This document shows, in pieces, positions 27,192 through 38,844 of a DNA stretch of 64,000 nucleotides. Both the position numbers and the translations under genes were made by a program. Under the pieces are notes generated by a model. It was not told the DNA's origin and did no database searches. It was given only the letters and a program-made list of their open reading frames with translations. The DNA comes from Stentor roeselii (lineage: Eukaryota > Ciliophora > Heterotrichea > Heterotrichida > Stentoridae): NCBI GenBank assembly GCA_006503475.1, contig RSEH01000166.1:44302-108301 (forward strand), read 5' to 3'. Positions within the stretch are counted from its first letter, which is position 1. Every line of letters starts with the position of its first letter.

Positions 27192-30100
27192 ATGTCATTT
27201 GATTGTCAAAAGGATGAAAACTTCAGCAGTGGCTTAAAGGACCTTTACCAGAAAATTCCTAAACTAAAACGATCTCTGTACAGTATTTTATCATCGATAT
27301 ACAGACAGTCTGACTCTGATCTTAAAGAAAACAAAATACAAACATTTTTATTCATCATTTCATCAGTTCTAAAGCTATTCCAGATAACTTCAATTTTATT
27401 CCACCCATCTCTAAAGATAAAAAATTGGTCAGACTTTGACATAATCTGGAAAGTTTCCCAATTTTCGCGATTTGACTCAATATGTTTATCTCTAAACAAG
27501 CCCTCATACTGTACGCTCGGTTCAATAATCTTATCACATGCAATGTTGTTAGCATTTCTCATTCTTTTACTTTACCATCTAAACTTCAAAAAAAGTCAAA
27601 AAAATTTGGTTTGGGTCTTGAAAAATTTCTCTCTTTTGATGCAACTCCAAGGTTTTTCATTCATTTGCCTTTCTTTCAACATTCTTGCAAGTTCAGTGAT
27701 GCCTCACGTGGCTGAAGAGTACAAGTTGGACTTATCTGGTTTTCAAGGTTTATTCAGTTTGTTCTCAATAATTATTTACATAATATTTGAGCTCTTTCAG
27801 CTTTTTTTCGCTTTTGAGTTCAGACATTTCTTTGCTCCTTATAATATTAATTCAAGGTCGAGTAATCATGTATGTTGGAAGTCGAAATTAGCGATAATTA
27901 TAAGTATTGCCTTTTATAGCTTTTTTTCAAGGATCTATTTTTGGTTGTATTTGATAAGTACTTGTGTTATCAACCTGATACCTCTGGTTTTACTTTATAA
28001 GCAGAGACCGTTTTATCAATTCAGAGCAAATTATTTCAGGACTTTGCCTCATTTATTTTTTTGTGAATGCTCCTTTATTTTAATTATTGCTTTTGCTACT
28101 CAAAGTGCACTTTTTTCTGTTTTTGGCCTTTTTGTATTGTGTCCATTGACGTTTTTAGTATTTTATCAGAGTTTGAAGATGAAATATGAGGAAAAAATAC
28201 AGATTCCCCTTGAATTTATTTCTAATGTTCATGAATTTGAACTTGTTTATCGGTCTGAGCTCTTTAAGACAAGTGTTGAGGACTCTGAAGATATGTTAAA
28301 AAAGTTTAATCATATGTTTTATCGAAGTAGTTGCAAAATTCCTAAAATTTTTCTGCTTTGGTTAACCAGTTTTTGCTTTTATAATTGTGATCAGCACAGA
28401 CTAAGCCTAATAAAGTGCAGTCTATTCTCCAAATTTCCAACAAGCCTAGAAGAAGAATTCCACGAGTACTGTTTCCGAAAGCACATCTACAAAATAGTCG
28501 AAAGCCAGTACTTCGAATACAAACTAATGTACAAGTACCGCAAGTTAAACCTGATAAAATCAAAAGACCTAAAAACCTGCAAAACCCTCTTAACCTTCTT
28601 CCAAAACCTCATGAACCTAAAAACAACAATCGAAAAACTCAAATCCGACCTGTTATTTTTCAAGAAACTTCTAAAATCCACTTATCTAAAATACCTGAAA
28701 CTAAGTGAAAAATACAACAATTCATTAATGGTTCTAAATCCATTCTGCTCATACCTGCAACTTTTCAAGCTCGATAATGAAAAATGCTTGCAAGTGAGAC
28801 ACAGGATTGATTTCGTTGAAACAAACATAAAACTTGTAGGTCATAAGCTTGAAAGCAGCTACGACATCAACCCAGTTCTCATTGTTTCTGCTTCAAAACT
28901 TGATTTTGGACAGATTTTATTCGTTAATAAACCTTTTTGTGACCTGGCAGAAAAACCCTCTGAATTTGTTCTTAACAAGGCGATTTTTTCATTTTTTCCT
29001 CAGTCTTTTTCGATTTTTTCTGTTGAGGCGTTGAAGAGGTTTAAGGAAAAAGTGAGCCAAAGCACGAAGTACTTGAAACAGAATTTAGTGATGAAGGTTT
29101 CTGAGGATTGTCTACTTGAAGTGTCTTTAAATGTTACTCTTATGAGTTATGCGAAGGCTTTTTACTTGATTTCTTTAGAAAAACTTGATTTGAATCGAGA
29201 GGTTCTTGTTTTTAATAAAGACAAGATTGTTGAAGCAAGTAGTTCAGGCCTAAACAGAATTTTTCCTGATATTTTAACTCTAAACGGCAGAAAAGTTGAA
29301 GATTTTCTTCCAGTCACCTTATCCTTACTAAAAAATCAAGAAAATCATGAGATTTTCTTGCAGCATCCTCCTTTTATCATCCAATACTCGAAGTTAAATA
29401 TAAACAACTGCAAAATTCGCATGTTGTTTTTTTACTCTGACTATCAAATGAAAATGAAAACACGTTCAGACCTGGGAGACCTTCTTTCCTCGAAAAAGTA
29501 CCGAAAATCAATGATGCTCGATAAAAAAGAAGTCTCTTCAATAAAATTTTTATTCAATCCAGTTTTCATCAGCGAGCATGTTTCTCAAAAATCTTCTAAA
29601 AAAGAAGAGCAGATCAGTTTAATCGAGTCAACTACAACTCCACATCGGAAAAAACTTCAAAGATTTCAACAAAACTCTTTGAAATATTTGAAATTCTTTC
29701 ATTGGCTTGTTGTTTTTTCAGTAATTTTCAGTTAGGCTGTCGCGATTTCTGCCTGCTCAGTGTTTACAATGGTTTATCTTTATCAAGAAATCGATTCAAT
29801 ACTATCCAGAGATAATGTTACTGTCTTTAACCTCGCATTCAGCTCTGCAGTTCAACTGGGCGACTATTCAGATGCTTTAAACTTTTCATTTAAAAACAAT
29901 TCTCAGGTTCACCAAGTTTTTCTTGAAAATTTTCAAAAAAAAATAGAAATTCTTCAAAATACTAAAAATAACTTCTCTGATTTCCAGGAAAAATGGGAAT
30001 TTTGTAAAAATTTTAAAAGTGGTTTTGAGGAAACAGTGCCAGTTTATGTGTTTAAAGGGAATGAAAGTCGATTGGATTTTATGAATATTAGGAATTTTTT

Positions 30101-31238
30101 GGATTTGGTTTTAGAGAATTCGAGAAAGGTCTTGAAAAGGGGAGATTTTGATGGTTTTGAAGAAAGTTTAAAATTTTTAGTGCTTAATTTGTTTGGAAAA
30201 ACTTTAGAGTACTTCAGGGAGAAGGAAAAGGATTTATTTTCTTGTGAGAAAGGAAGTATTGAGGACCTGAGCAGAGTGAAGGTTGTTTTGATATCTTTAG
30301 GAGTTGCTGTTATTTTATTTTGTTGGATGTTAAGCATTTTTCTTATCAGGAGAATTCAAGCTAATCAGTTCTTTCTGTGGAAGAACCTTTTAAAGATAAC
30401 TACTTCGACCTCACCCTTTGTGATTAAGTGCCGACAGAGACTTCTCGATTTCAGCAGTTCGGCATTAGAAATGAATGACGCGAAAGTAGTGAACTTGAAA
30501 CATCTAAGAAAACTGAAATTTTATACAAGATACTTTATCAAGATATCGATTTTACTCATAATCGGAAGTGTTTATTTAATCGTTGTTTATTACAAGTACT
30601 ATCTCGAGTTCGAGTCCTCCTTGTTGCAACGGAATCAGATGTTTAAGAACCTGTCTTTCACCAAAACAAGTCTCACAGCTCTGAACTTCTGGCAAAGGAA
30701 CCTTTTCCAATCCCCTTCAGATGTTTTTCATAGTTTAGACCCAGTCATTCCTTTTTCCCAAGACTACAGAATGATCATTATAAAAGAAATTAAAGTACTT
30801 AAAAAGCACTTGTTTAGTATCAAAGATGGCAGAAGTTATATTTTAAGGACTGGAAAAATGTTTGAAAAGCTTTTTGAGGAACAGAACTCGACTCGATTTA
30901 CGAGAAAAGGAACTGTTTCTGGAGTGTTTTTGTGGGTTTTTGATGGGTATTTTTTGAGGACGAATCAAATGGATGATAAAGAACTTGAGGATTATTTTCT
31001 TACTTTTGCTGATATTCAAAGTGAGATTGATGAAGTTTTTGAGTATTTTGATCAGACTAGTAAGGATCAGATTGAAGAAGAAGTCAAATCTTTTATTAAA
31101 TTTTCTTGCAGCTTTTTTGTTTTTTATCTGGGGTTTTATTTTTTTATAATGAGACCATTTTTGAAGAAGGAAGTTAGGTGTAATAAAACTGTTGAGTTCT
31201 TGGCTGAGATTATCGATGAGGTTGAGAAGGGCAAGTGA
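27192..31238 (+). CDS. TmcB-like multi-pass membrane protein with PAS domain (2 exons)
   Basis: Joining 27192-29720 and 29736-31238 gives 1343 residues. The N-terminal ~310 residues carry about seven or eight membrane spans. A helical region follows (residues ~350-420, including PKIFLLWLTSFCFYNCDQHR) that resembles the TmcB/TmcC-type repeat region of ciliate proteins. A PAS-like domain lies near 555-670 (NPVLIVSASKLDFGQILFVN and DLAEKPSEF). Later spans occur at the exon junction (WLVVFSAVAISACSVF), near VVLISLGVAVILFCWMLSIF, near ILLIIGSVYLIVVYYKYY, and near the C-terminus. The intron falls inside a transmembrane helix, and its removal restores that helix. Ciliates carry many such genes; a sensory role is inferred from the PAS domain. 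Confidence 0.85.
29721..29735 (+). other. 15-nt intron
   Basis: gtaattttcagttag, phase 0, ending in an in-frame TAG. Removal joins two long frames into one continuous hydrophobic helix. A at position 10. Confidence 0.93.
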
Positions 31239-31454
31239 TTAATTTTTAAAGAATGTTTGTTTAATGATTCATCAATATCCACTTATTTAGGTAAAATAAT
31301 CAATGAGGAATTATTGGATCAAAATATCAAAATCATGAATATTAAACAGATTTTATCGAAAACCCACATTTCCTATTTCAGTCATTATTCAAAAAAATCT
31401 CAATACACCTTGAATTATCAAAACTGATTAGATTTCATAAGAAAAAGTTTATAA

Positions 31455-31847
31455 ATGGAAGAAGTTGCTTCTCCAGATACTTCATCAATTTGTTTCGATT
31501 TGATAAGGCGAAGTGATTGCAGCACAGACATAGAAGAAAGACGTAGTTTTCCCTCAACCCAAGGCCGGTCCTCATTCCGAGTTAATGATTCATATTCCCT
31601 TTTCGGAGGTCCTATAACGCCGAAATCAGATTTATTCATAAAGCCAAACGAAAGTCCAGAATACAGCCAGTTAAACAAGTGCCTAGTAGAACTTTACAAA
31701 AAGCTCGAAAGCGAGATGGACTGTCCCGTATTAGAAGATTCCAACGAAAAAACAATTCAAGTAAAAACCACAGCCTGTTCTTCTTTATTACAAAGAAGGA
31801 ACAATTCGCACAGTTTGGACCGGTTAAACTTAAAGAAGTTTAAATAA
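31455..31847 (+). CDS. small unknown protein
   Basis: 130 residues, starting at an ATG preceded by TTATAA. Ser-rich and probably mostly disordered, with one helix (YSQLNKCLVELYKKLESEM). No domain recognised. Normal codon use and a TAA stop; the next gene converges 101 bp away. Could be a real small regulatory protein; expression is unproven. Confidence 0.55.
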   Translation: MEEVASPDTSSICFDLIRRSDCSTDIEERRSFPSTQGRSSFRVNDSYSLFGGPITPKSDLFIKPNESPEYSQLNKCLVELYKKLESEMDCPVLEDSNEKTIQVKTTACSSLLQRRNNSHSLDRLNLKKFK

Positions 31848-31948
31848 TGTAAGAATAGCTAAACTCTTTACCAATATTTAAAAAGTTGCGAATATCGAAC
31901 ATGTTGCATTCAACTGAAAGAGGGAATATTTTCAAATCCTTTATTTCA

Positions 31949-32560
31949 CTACTTAGCACTTTTAAGCGCCTTCAAAAGACCTTTGACTCGAAGTCCGAGT
32001 CCTTCAGCGGCATGGTCTTGACTTCTGAACTTAGTGACAGGAATCAACTCCTTCTTCTTGCTTTGCAAGTCATAGGCTCTTCCTGCAGATCGACTTGTGA
32101 AACTGTTGATTCCAGGCATTTCTTCTTCTTTTGGCTTTATATCTGTCCAGATTTTATGTTTCAACCTTCTGAAGTTCAACTTGCTTGGAAGGAAAAAAGG
32201 TTTCTTGTCGCTTTGATCTGGGTATCCTGCACCTTCTACCTTGGGAAAGGAAATCGTCTCTGAGTCGAAGTACATGTCTGAGAAAAAATGAGAGTACTTC
32301 ACTGGAGATACTTCGTCTGTTTTTGGCTTTTTTAAACGGTTGTTTAGCTTCATGTACCCGATGCTTAGTCCTGAGTAAGGAAATTTTGTTTTTTTTTTAG
32401 GCTTTTCTGGAAGTTTTAAAGGGTCTTGGTTTACAGCTCTTGATGAATAAAGAGTTGTTGAGGCTCGATGGCTTATTTTACGGGGCTGAATAGGTTCAAG
32501 ATCATTTTTCCTCAACATAGGCGACTTGAGAAAGCTAACCCGTCCAAAATGAAGAGACAT
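31949..32560 (-). CDS. small basic unknown protein
   Basis: 203 residues, Lys/Arg/Pro/Ser-rich, with KLPEKPKKKTKFPYSGLSIG and a C-terminal LGLRVKGLLKALKSAK helix that is amphipathic and basic. No domain recognised; probably disordered and binding an acidic partner or microtubules (guess). It is divergent from the giant surface-protein gene with 92 bp between starts. Confidence 0.6.
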   Translation of the reverse strand: MSLHFGRVSFLKSPMLRKNDLEPIQPRKISHRASTTLYSSRAVNQDPLKLPEKPKKKTKFPYSGLSIGYMKLNNRLKKPKTDEVSPVKYSHFFSDMYFDSETISFPKVEGAGYPDQSDKKPFFLPSKLNFRRLKHKIWTDIKPKEEEMPGINSFTSRSAGRAYDLQSKKKELIPVTKFRSQDHAAEGLGLRVKGLLKALKSAK

Positions 32561-32652
32561 AACTTTTATTTAAAATCTAAATTTAAATTCCCAAACCCAA
32601 TTCATTTCCAACCCACAAAAATTTTCAAATTCCAACTAAAAACCCCTTAATA

Positions 32653-35600
32653 ATGTATCTCTGGTTATTCTTCTTATCAACCCCAATCTCATCATTCGAA
32701 TCAGTAGGAAAGATTCACACATCAGGTTCAACAGGTCTCTCAATGTCAAAAACCAACAAAGGAGAACAATCAACCTACTACTTTGAATTCGAACTAGACA
32801 ACTCAAGCCCACCCTTAAGTATCCTTCAAATTGACTTCCCATCTCAATACTCCTCAAAAGAACTATCATCTCCACTGTTCAGTTCTTTAGGTCTCTGCAG
32901 TCTTTCCTCAAATTCAGTCTCAATCCACTTGAACCAGTCCTTATCATCCTTAACACCCTACACCCTGTCCTTAAGCCCAATAAAAAACCCTGAAAATTCA
33001 GGAGGGACAGGAAATTTCGGCCTTTCCATTCGCAACGGTAACAATTTGCTGAACATCAATTCAGTCTTCGCTGTTCTGGGAATTTCAGACTCTCCAAAAG
33101 ACTTCGAGTCCGCCACTGTTTCCATCAAATCAGGAGGAAGTCTTTACGCTGGAGACGTCAGCGTCTTCGAGTTTCGCTTTAAACTCAGTCAAAGTCTTCA
33201 GGCCTGGCATTGGCTTAGGTTTATTTTTCCTGAAAACTTTCAACTTGCCTCGTATCCAGCTTGCAGCGCTTTTGTTATTGAAGGAAATTTTGTGGCTGGG
33301 GTACTTTCGTGTTCTAGTTCGGGAAGTGAAGTGATGATGACGGGAATCAGTGAAGATTTGATTGAGGGAAAGGAATATGGAGTTAGGGTCACTGCTTCGA
33401 ACCCTCCTTATTCGGGAGTGACTGGAAATTTTGCGATTGAAACTGGAAGAAACTCTACTTTTACTGTGATTCATAGAAGAGGGAATATTGAAGGAGTTAT
33501 TATTTTACCGGGAAGGGTTAGTGAGGTCAGTTTAAAACCTTTTGAGGAAAAATGGGTTGTTTCGAAAAAGAAGAAAATTTTATATCGGCTTAAGTTTCTA
33601 TTGAAAAATCGGATTGATAGGGGAGGATGGCTGAAAATGACTTTTTCGAATAGTTTCAATATGGATTATACGACTATCAAACAGGTTGAATATGGACTTG
33701 AAGATGTTTCTTTAAATCAGACGGTTCAAATGGATTATGATTTAAATATGAAAGTTCTTATTATTAGAGAGTTTCAGAGATTTGATCCTGTGCTTATATC
33801 GCTGCTCTTGGAAATTAATAATCCTGGATATTCTGGACCTTCTGATGTTATCAAAATTGAAAGCTTTTTGAAAAATGGGGTACTTGTTGATCAAGATACG
33901 AAAAGTGCGAAAGTGCAGGTATCGATTTACTCTTCTCCCACATCGACTCGAGTTACGTATCCTGGAATGACGTCGAATCAAGCGACTGGGGAGGAGACTT
34001 CTATACGGATTCACTTTTACCCGCAAGTAGAAATACCACAGCTTGGGTTTATCACTTTAAACATCCCCTCAGGTTTCAACATAATCTCATCTCCAATCTG
34101 CAATCTCCAACCAACAAACATGCCCTTAACACCCTCTCCATTTTGCGATTTTCTAGACGGAACCTTAACAATCCAATTATTCAGCGATACCTCATCAACC
34201 TCTGGTAAATTTTTAAAAGGAGTAGAATCTTTCTTAGAAATCACCAACATAATCGCTCCTGAGAGTTCAGGTTGGTATTTATTTGACTTTAACACCTACA
34301 GTGAAGTCTGGGATTTTCTCGAAAGTGGTCTGGCGACAGCTGACATGTTTGCCTCGACATTCAAAAGTTTCACCTTCGATGTAGAAGCTGGTGGAATTGA
34401 CGGTCTCACAATTTTAACTCTTAACTTTGAAACAATGAAAGTAGTTCCAAAAGGCTTTGACCCTTTTATCACGACTGATACTCAAGGCGGGATTGAAATT
34501 TTATTGCAGACTATGGATGCAAGTGGAAATCTTTTGTTTGATTTAAAATTAGGAACTTCTAAGGAGCAAGGCGATTTTGTGCCTTGTCAGGGAAGTTTAA
34601 TTGGGATGAAGTGCGAGTTGAAATATGTGCCGAGTTATGCTGGAGAAGATGAATGGGTCGTTGTTGTTGTTAAAGATTTTGATGAGATCCCTGTAGGTTC
34701 TTCAGTTTCTATTCAAATATCAGGGATTTATTATGTGGCTTCGAGTAACTCTCCTGAAGTGGTTGTAACAACTTTTAAAAACTATAACAGACAGAAATAT
34801 GAATTAGAAACAGGAAGATCATCATTGGTTTCAGGATCAGCACTTCCAGGGACAGTAACATCAACAGGGTTAACAATAAAAACATCATCAAGTAAAGTGA
34901 ATTCAACAACAACTCTGTCATTTTCAGGACCTCTGCCATTATCCTCATCAACAAGTACATCACCAAGACTGATGTTTCACATAAGTCCAAGCCACGAGTT
35001 AGGCTACTGCAAATATTCTTTTCCAACCTGTCAAATAAACAGCATTTCCTATCCTTGCACGTGTTTCAAAGACTCCGACATGATTTTAATCAAATCATCA
35101 GTATCTCTATCCTCTGCCTTCGAGGTGACGATAACCGACCTGTTAAATCCAGAGTCAGTCTCTGATTCTCAAGATATGTTAAAAGTTTACTTAGTGAGCA
35201 GTTATCAAATAGTTGAAATTTACTCATTCAGTTCATCTTTAGACACTTTACAAGCAGGGACCTTTACCAAAGTCAAGCTGGTAGCATCGAGTTACGGTCA
35301 AGGTTTTGTGAACACTGACTACGTGTTTGAACTGATCCCTGAGCATTACTTGAAAGAATCAGGAAGCCTGTCAATTACTTTCCCATCTCAATACTTTTTG
35401 TCCTCCTCCGGGTGCATCTGTCGCACTGAGTATCTGCAGTCATCAAGCAACATCAGTTGTGAAGTCGTTTTTAATACTATCTCAATTTCTGGCTTTATTT
35501 CAACAAACTCCATGTTTTTAGTCCATGTTTCAAGAGTTAAAAATCCACAAGTCACTTCGATTAACCCTTTCAAAATCAAGTCTTTTTCGAAGAATGGACT

Positions 35601-38600
35601 TATCATTGACCAGCACCTCAACTTCGCAGGCATAACATTGACTGAGCCCTGGCAAGTCGAAGACTTGCCACATGTTACAGTGAAAAACAGCCCCAGCAAT
35701 GCGAATGCGACGAGCGTTTATCGATTTTCACTTACTCCTTCTAGATATCTGGGAAAACTCGGGTATATTGAAATAGTTTTTCCTTTAAAGCAGTTCCCAG
35801 CTTTACCCTTGTCGCCAAGTTGCTGGCTTGAAGGGTCAGTAAGAAGTTTAGAGAAATGTGAAACTCTTAAAAATAAGTTAAAAGTGACTTTGGATCAAGA
35901 ATTGCCTTTTAAAGTGACTTTTATTGATATTTATGGAATTTTGAACTTTCCGCAAGGAAAAAGTGATTCTTTTGAAATTCGGAGTTATTTTGATGACCAG
36001 TTGATTCAAAAGACTTTCAGTCCTGTTTATCTGGAAACTTCTCGACAAGCCAGTGCCTTGCATGTGAAAAGTTTGAACTTTTACCCGAGGAATGAAGGTG
36101 AAAAAGCGACGTATGTATTTGAGTTTATTCCTATATTTGATATAAGTCCTAGTAGTTCTATTGTGATCAGGTTCCCAATAGAATATGATCAAAGGATTGG
36201 AAGTGACTTGGTATGCTTTGCTGAAGGTCTTTATGGAACAATCACTTGTGAATTGACTTCGGCTTATACCTTGGCTATTCAATCTGATGAAGTTTACTAT
36301 GCGTGCAAAACTTGCTTGATTAAGATGTTTGTTTATGGAGTCGTTAATCCGAACTCTTGTAATAGCACTGGACAGTTTGTTGTGGGGATTAAAGATGGGG
36401 AAAGTTTCAATGAACTTAATGAGTACTCTGGAACTTTTAATATTTTACCAGCTGCTGATTATCTTGATATTGAGACAGTCCTCCACGGTAGTCTCGACTC
36501 AAGAGCAATAGACTTCATGACATTTAACTTAACCACTTCCCGTGCGATTCCATCGACCGAGGACCAAGGTTCTCTTTGGTTCACATTTCCAAAAGACTAC
36601 CCATTGCTAACAGATAACCTATACTGCACCTCTAGCGACTTCTGGTCTCAAGGTGTTCCAGACTGTCGACTTTACATCGACACTCTAAAAACCGATGGTC
36701 AAACAGAGGAGTTTTACGGTAACTTCTTCGTAAGTTTCAGCAATTTGCCCTATCCACTCACTGAAGTCTATGCTGGCTTCATCACAGTAAAGGTTTTCGA
36801 CGGTGAGAACTTAAAACTTCTTGCACGAACTTATCCGAATCTCAGTCCAAACCGTTTAAGATTTAGTTACGCAGGTCCTTTGATCATAGTGAACGATGAC
36901 CAGTCATTTCAAGTGACAGCAGGAACGATGTCAGACTACATTCGAATAACTTTAGACTATCCCTGCGCTTTGAACTTGACATTGATCCCATCAGCTGAAG
37001 GTTTTAGTTTAGTTCCGAGTAAAGTTCTTTTGCAGACAGGCGACTTGGTTAAGACTTTCAGGATAAGTGTTCCAAAAGATAGTAAAACTGGAAAATTTTT
37101 CATTTACTGGACGATTCATGGAGAAATCGAACCGAATTACTATGTTCCTATCCTGCCCACGTTGTTTGAAGTGATAACTAGTCCTGTGAAGGTCTTCATC
37201 GAGCAGCCTGTTTCTATTCCTAGAGGAGGACTTTCCTTGCCTGTTGTCGTTTCAGTGATAAACGCTCCTGACAGTGACTTCACCGTCAAAGTGAAACTTC
37301 TTGAAGACCCGCTTTCCATGCACTTGTCTTTTTCTCTTCTCAAGTTCCGCGCAGGGGACACTTCAAAAAACTTTACTATTCGGGTCTTATCCACCAGCAA
37401 GTCAGTCAAAGGGTACCTTTCCTATGAATTGACTGGAAGTAACATGGACTCTTATTTTCTTCCTTTTACCCTTCAGGACTTCGACGTGTTTACTGATAAG
37501 GACTTGCCAGAAGTCCTTTCAATTGAATTACAAAGTGTTTCAAGGACAACTTCTTCATTTTTAATCACAACCAACAAGATCTGTTCCTGTTTTTTCGCTT
37601 TTGCCTTACGTGGAACTGAAGTCCCTTCCTTTGAAGAAGTATTTTTTGGAGGGCCTGCGCCATTTGATTCAACAAGGACTCGTTACGGTTGGACTCGAAT
37701 AATAGAGTTTCGTCAAGGAAGCCTGAAGATAGAAGACCTAACAAAAGAGACTCAATATTCTTTATTCGTTTGGCTGCTTGACTTGTCAGGTTTCTCAAGT
37801 GAAAAAGCGACAGTTCTCGATTTCAAGACTGACACTCGCTACAAGGCTGCAGAGCTTCGACTGTACTTCGACCAGACCTACTTGACTTATGAAGACACTG
37901 CCTTAGCTCAAAGCACTCTCTGCTTATTGTTAAGCCTCGCTGACTGGAGAGTCGTTCTTAACACCCTGGCAAGTAAAACTGAACCAACTGATGAAAATTC
38001 TCCTTCAAGTCAAGGCCGCTCTTTGAATACTGTTCAGTCTTTTCTTGTTTTCACTGTTTTAGATGTTGATAATAGCGAGGTCTACCCCAGGCCTTTGGAC
38101 ATGATCGCTATTTTATCCAAGAAGAAAGGGAAGTTAAAAGCGATTTTGAATAACTTTGACAGTGAGACTGAAATTAAAGGGGTCGAGATTTATATGGATA
38201 TGTGTGACTTTGAGGTTTATCCTAGTGTTGTTGAGGTCTTGCCTTGGAATGTCACTGTTCTTGCGAGTCTTAGGCAGGATGGGGTCATTCAGGCTGTTAT
38301 TAGTGAATCGGAAAACTCGCCTTTTGCTTTTCAGGTCAGTTTGGCTTTGGATTATTTGAATCGCAGGACTTTGCATCAGAGGGTACAGGTTAAGGCTTTT
38401 GAGAATAATTATCTGGTGTTTGATCAACTTTCTCCTAATACTTCTTATTTTGTTTTCTTGATTTGCTCTAATCTTTACCCTGCTTTTCCTGATTTGATGA
38501 GTGATGCTAATTTGGTTAAACTTAGTTGTGCTACTGATGAAGAACCGCAGTTGCCTTCGTTGAAAATTGAAAGTTCTGTTATTTTAGGGATTGGATTGGT

Positions 38601-38619
38601 AAGTTTGATAGTTATTTAG
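32653..38619 (+). CDS. giant secreted or surface-anchored protein with repeated beta modules
   Basis: 1988 residues in one frame. A signal peptide is likely (MYLWLFFLSTPISSFES). The ectodomain contains at least eight degenerate modules of ~150-170 residues, each with a strand reading roughly I-x-F-P-x-x-Y or F (LRFIFPENFQLASYPACS, ITFPSQYF, IVFPLKQFP, IRFPIEYDQ), nearby Cys residues and an N-P-x-x-x-G turn. Toward the C-terminus (~1600-1730) is a region resembling a fibronectin-III-like fold. It ends with SSVILGIGLVSLIVI and then stops, with no cytoplasmic tail, which suits a GPI-anchor signal. A GTAAGT at 38599 could begin a 21-nt intron ending at 38619, which would slightly change the tail. 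Possibly a cell-surface coat or adhesion protein. Confidence 0.82.
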   Translation: MYLWLFFLSTPISSFESVGKIHTSGSTGLSMSKTNKGEQSTYYFEFELDNSSPPLSILQIDFPSQYSSKELSSPLFSSLGLCSLSSNSVSIHLNQSLSSLTPYTLSLSPIKNPENSGGTGNFGLSIRNGNNLLNINSVFAVLGISDSPKDFESATVSIKSGGSLYAGDVSVFEFRFKLSQSLQAWHWLRFIFPENFQLASYPACSAFVIEGNFVAGVLSCSSSGSEVMMTGISEDLIEGKEYGVRVTASNPPYSGVTGNFAIETGRNSTFTVIHRRGNIEGVIILPGRVSEVSLKPFEEKWVVSKKKKILYRLKFLLKNRIDRGGWLKMTFSNSFNMDYTTIKQVEYGLEDVSLNQTVQMDYDLNMKVLIIREFQRFDPVLISLLLEINNPGYSGPSDVIKIESFLKNGVLVDQDTKSAKVQVSIYSSPTSTRVTYPGMTSNQATGEETSIRIHFYPQVEIPQLGFITLNIPSGFNIISSPICNLQPTNMPLTPSPFCDFLDGTLTIQLFSDTSSTSGKFLKGVESFLEITNIIAPESSGWYLFDFNTYSEVWDFLESGLATADMFASTFKSFTFDVEAGGIDGLTILTLNFETMKVVPKGFDPFITTDTQGGIEILLQTMDASGNLLFDLKLGTSKEQGDFVPCQGSLIGMKCELKYVPSYAGEDEWVVVVVKDFDEIPVGSSVSIQISGIYYVASSNSPEVVVTTFKNYNRQKYELETGRSSLVSGSALPGTVTSTGLTIKTSSSKVNSTTTLSFSGPLPLSSSTSTSPRLMFHISPSHELGYCKYSFPTCQINSISYPCTCFKDSDMILIKSSVSLSSAFEVTITDLLNPESVSDSQDMLKVYLVSSYQIVEIYSFSSSLDTLQAGTFTKVKLVASSYGQGFVNTDYVFELIPEHYLKESGSLSITFPSQYFLSSSGCICRTEYLQSSSNISCEVVFNTISISGFISTNSMFLVHVSRVKNPQVTSINPFKIKSFSKNGLIIDQHLNFAGITLTEPWQVEDLPHVTVKNSPSNANATSVYRFSLTPSRYLGKLGYIEIVFPLKQFPALPLSPSCWLEGSVRSLEKCETLKNKLKVTLDQELPFKVTFIDIYGILNFPQGKSDSFEIRSYFDDQLIQKTFSPVYLETSRQASALHVKSLNFYPRNEGEKATYVFEFIPIFDISPSSSIVIRFPIEYDQRIGSDLVCFAEGLYGTITCELTSAYTLAIQSDEVYYACKTCLIKMFVYGVVNPNSCNSTGQFVVGIKDGESFNELNEYSGTFNILPAADYLDIETVLHGSLDSRAIDFMTFNLTTSRAIPSTEDQGSLWFTFPKDYPLLTDNLYCTSSDFWSQGVPDCRLYIDTLKTDGQTEEFYGNFFVSFSNLPYPLTEVYAGFITVKVFDGENLKLLARTYPNLSPNRLRFSYAGPLIIVNDDQSFQVTAGTMSDYIRITLDYPCALNLTLIPSAEGFSLVPSKVLLQTGDLVKTFRISVPKDSKTGKFFIYWTIHGEIEPNYYVPILPTLFEVITSPVKVFIEQPVSIPRGGLSLPVVVSVINAPDSDFTVKVKLLEDPLSMHLSFSLLKFRAGDTSKNFTIRVLSTSKSVKGYLSYELTGSNMDSYFLPFTLQDFDVFTDKDLPEVLSIELQSVSRTTSSFLITTNKICSCFFAFALRGTEVPSFEEVFFGGPAPFDSTRTRYGWTRIIEFRQGSLKIEDLTKETQYSLFVWLLDLSGFSSEKATVLDFKTDTRYKAAELRLYFDQTYLTYEDTALAQSTLCLLLSLADWRVVLNTLASKTEPTDENSPSSQGRSLNTVQSFLVFTVLDVDNSEVYPRPLDMIAILSKKKGKLKAILNNFDSETEIKGVEIYMDMCDFEVYPSVVEVLPWNVTVLASLRQDGVIQAVISESENSPFAFQVSLALDYLNRRTLHQRVQVKAFENNYLVFDQLSPNTSYFVFLICSNLYPAFPDLMSDANLVKLSCATDEEPQLPSLKIESSVILGIGLVSLIVI

Positions 38620-38822
38620 TTTATCGTTTATTGAATGAGTAATTACGATTGAGGTTTAGATTAGATTTATTTAATGAGAGCAGTTTATTCAAATAGCACA
38701 TTTCAATATTACCCATAATAAGTATTTCTATATAAGAATTGTAGGATTTATAAGCCTCTCCGAAGATCTGAAGATATGAAATTTTTCAACTCTTTAAAAA
38801 TACGAAAAATAAGTAAAGTAGT

Positions 38823-38844
38823 TGATGCATTTATACATGCATCA
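38823..38844. repeat. 8-bp perfect inverted repeat
   Basis: TGATGCAT, six-base loop TTATAC, then ATGCATCA. About 200 bp after the giant surface-protein gene. Could be a transcript-end hairpin, a binding site or chance. Confidence 0.4.
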
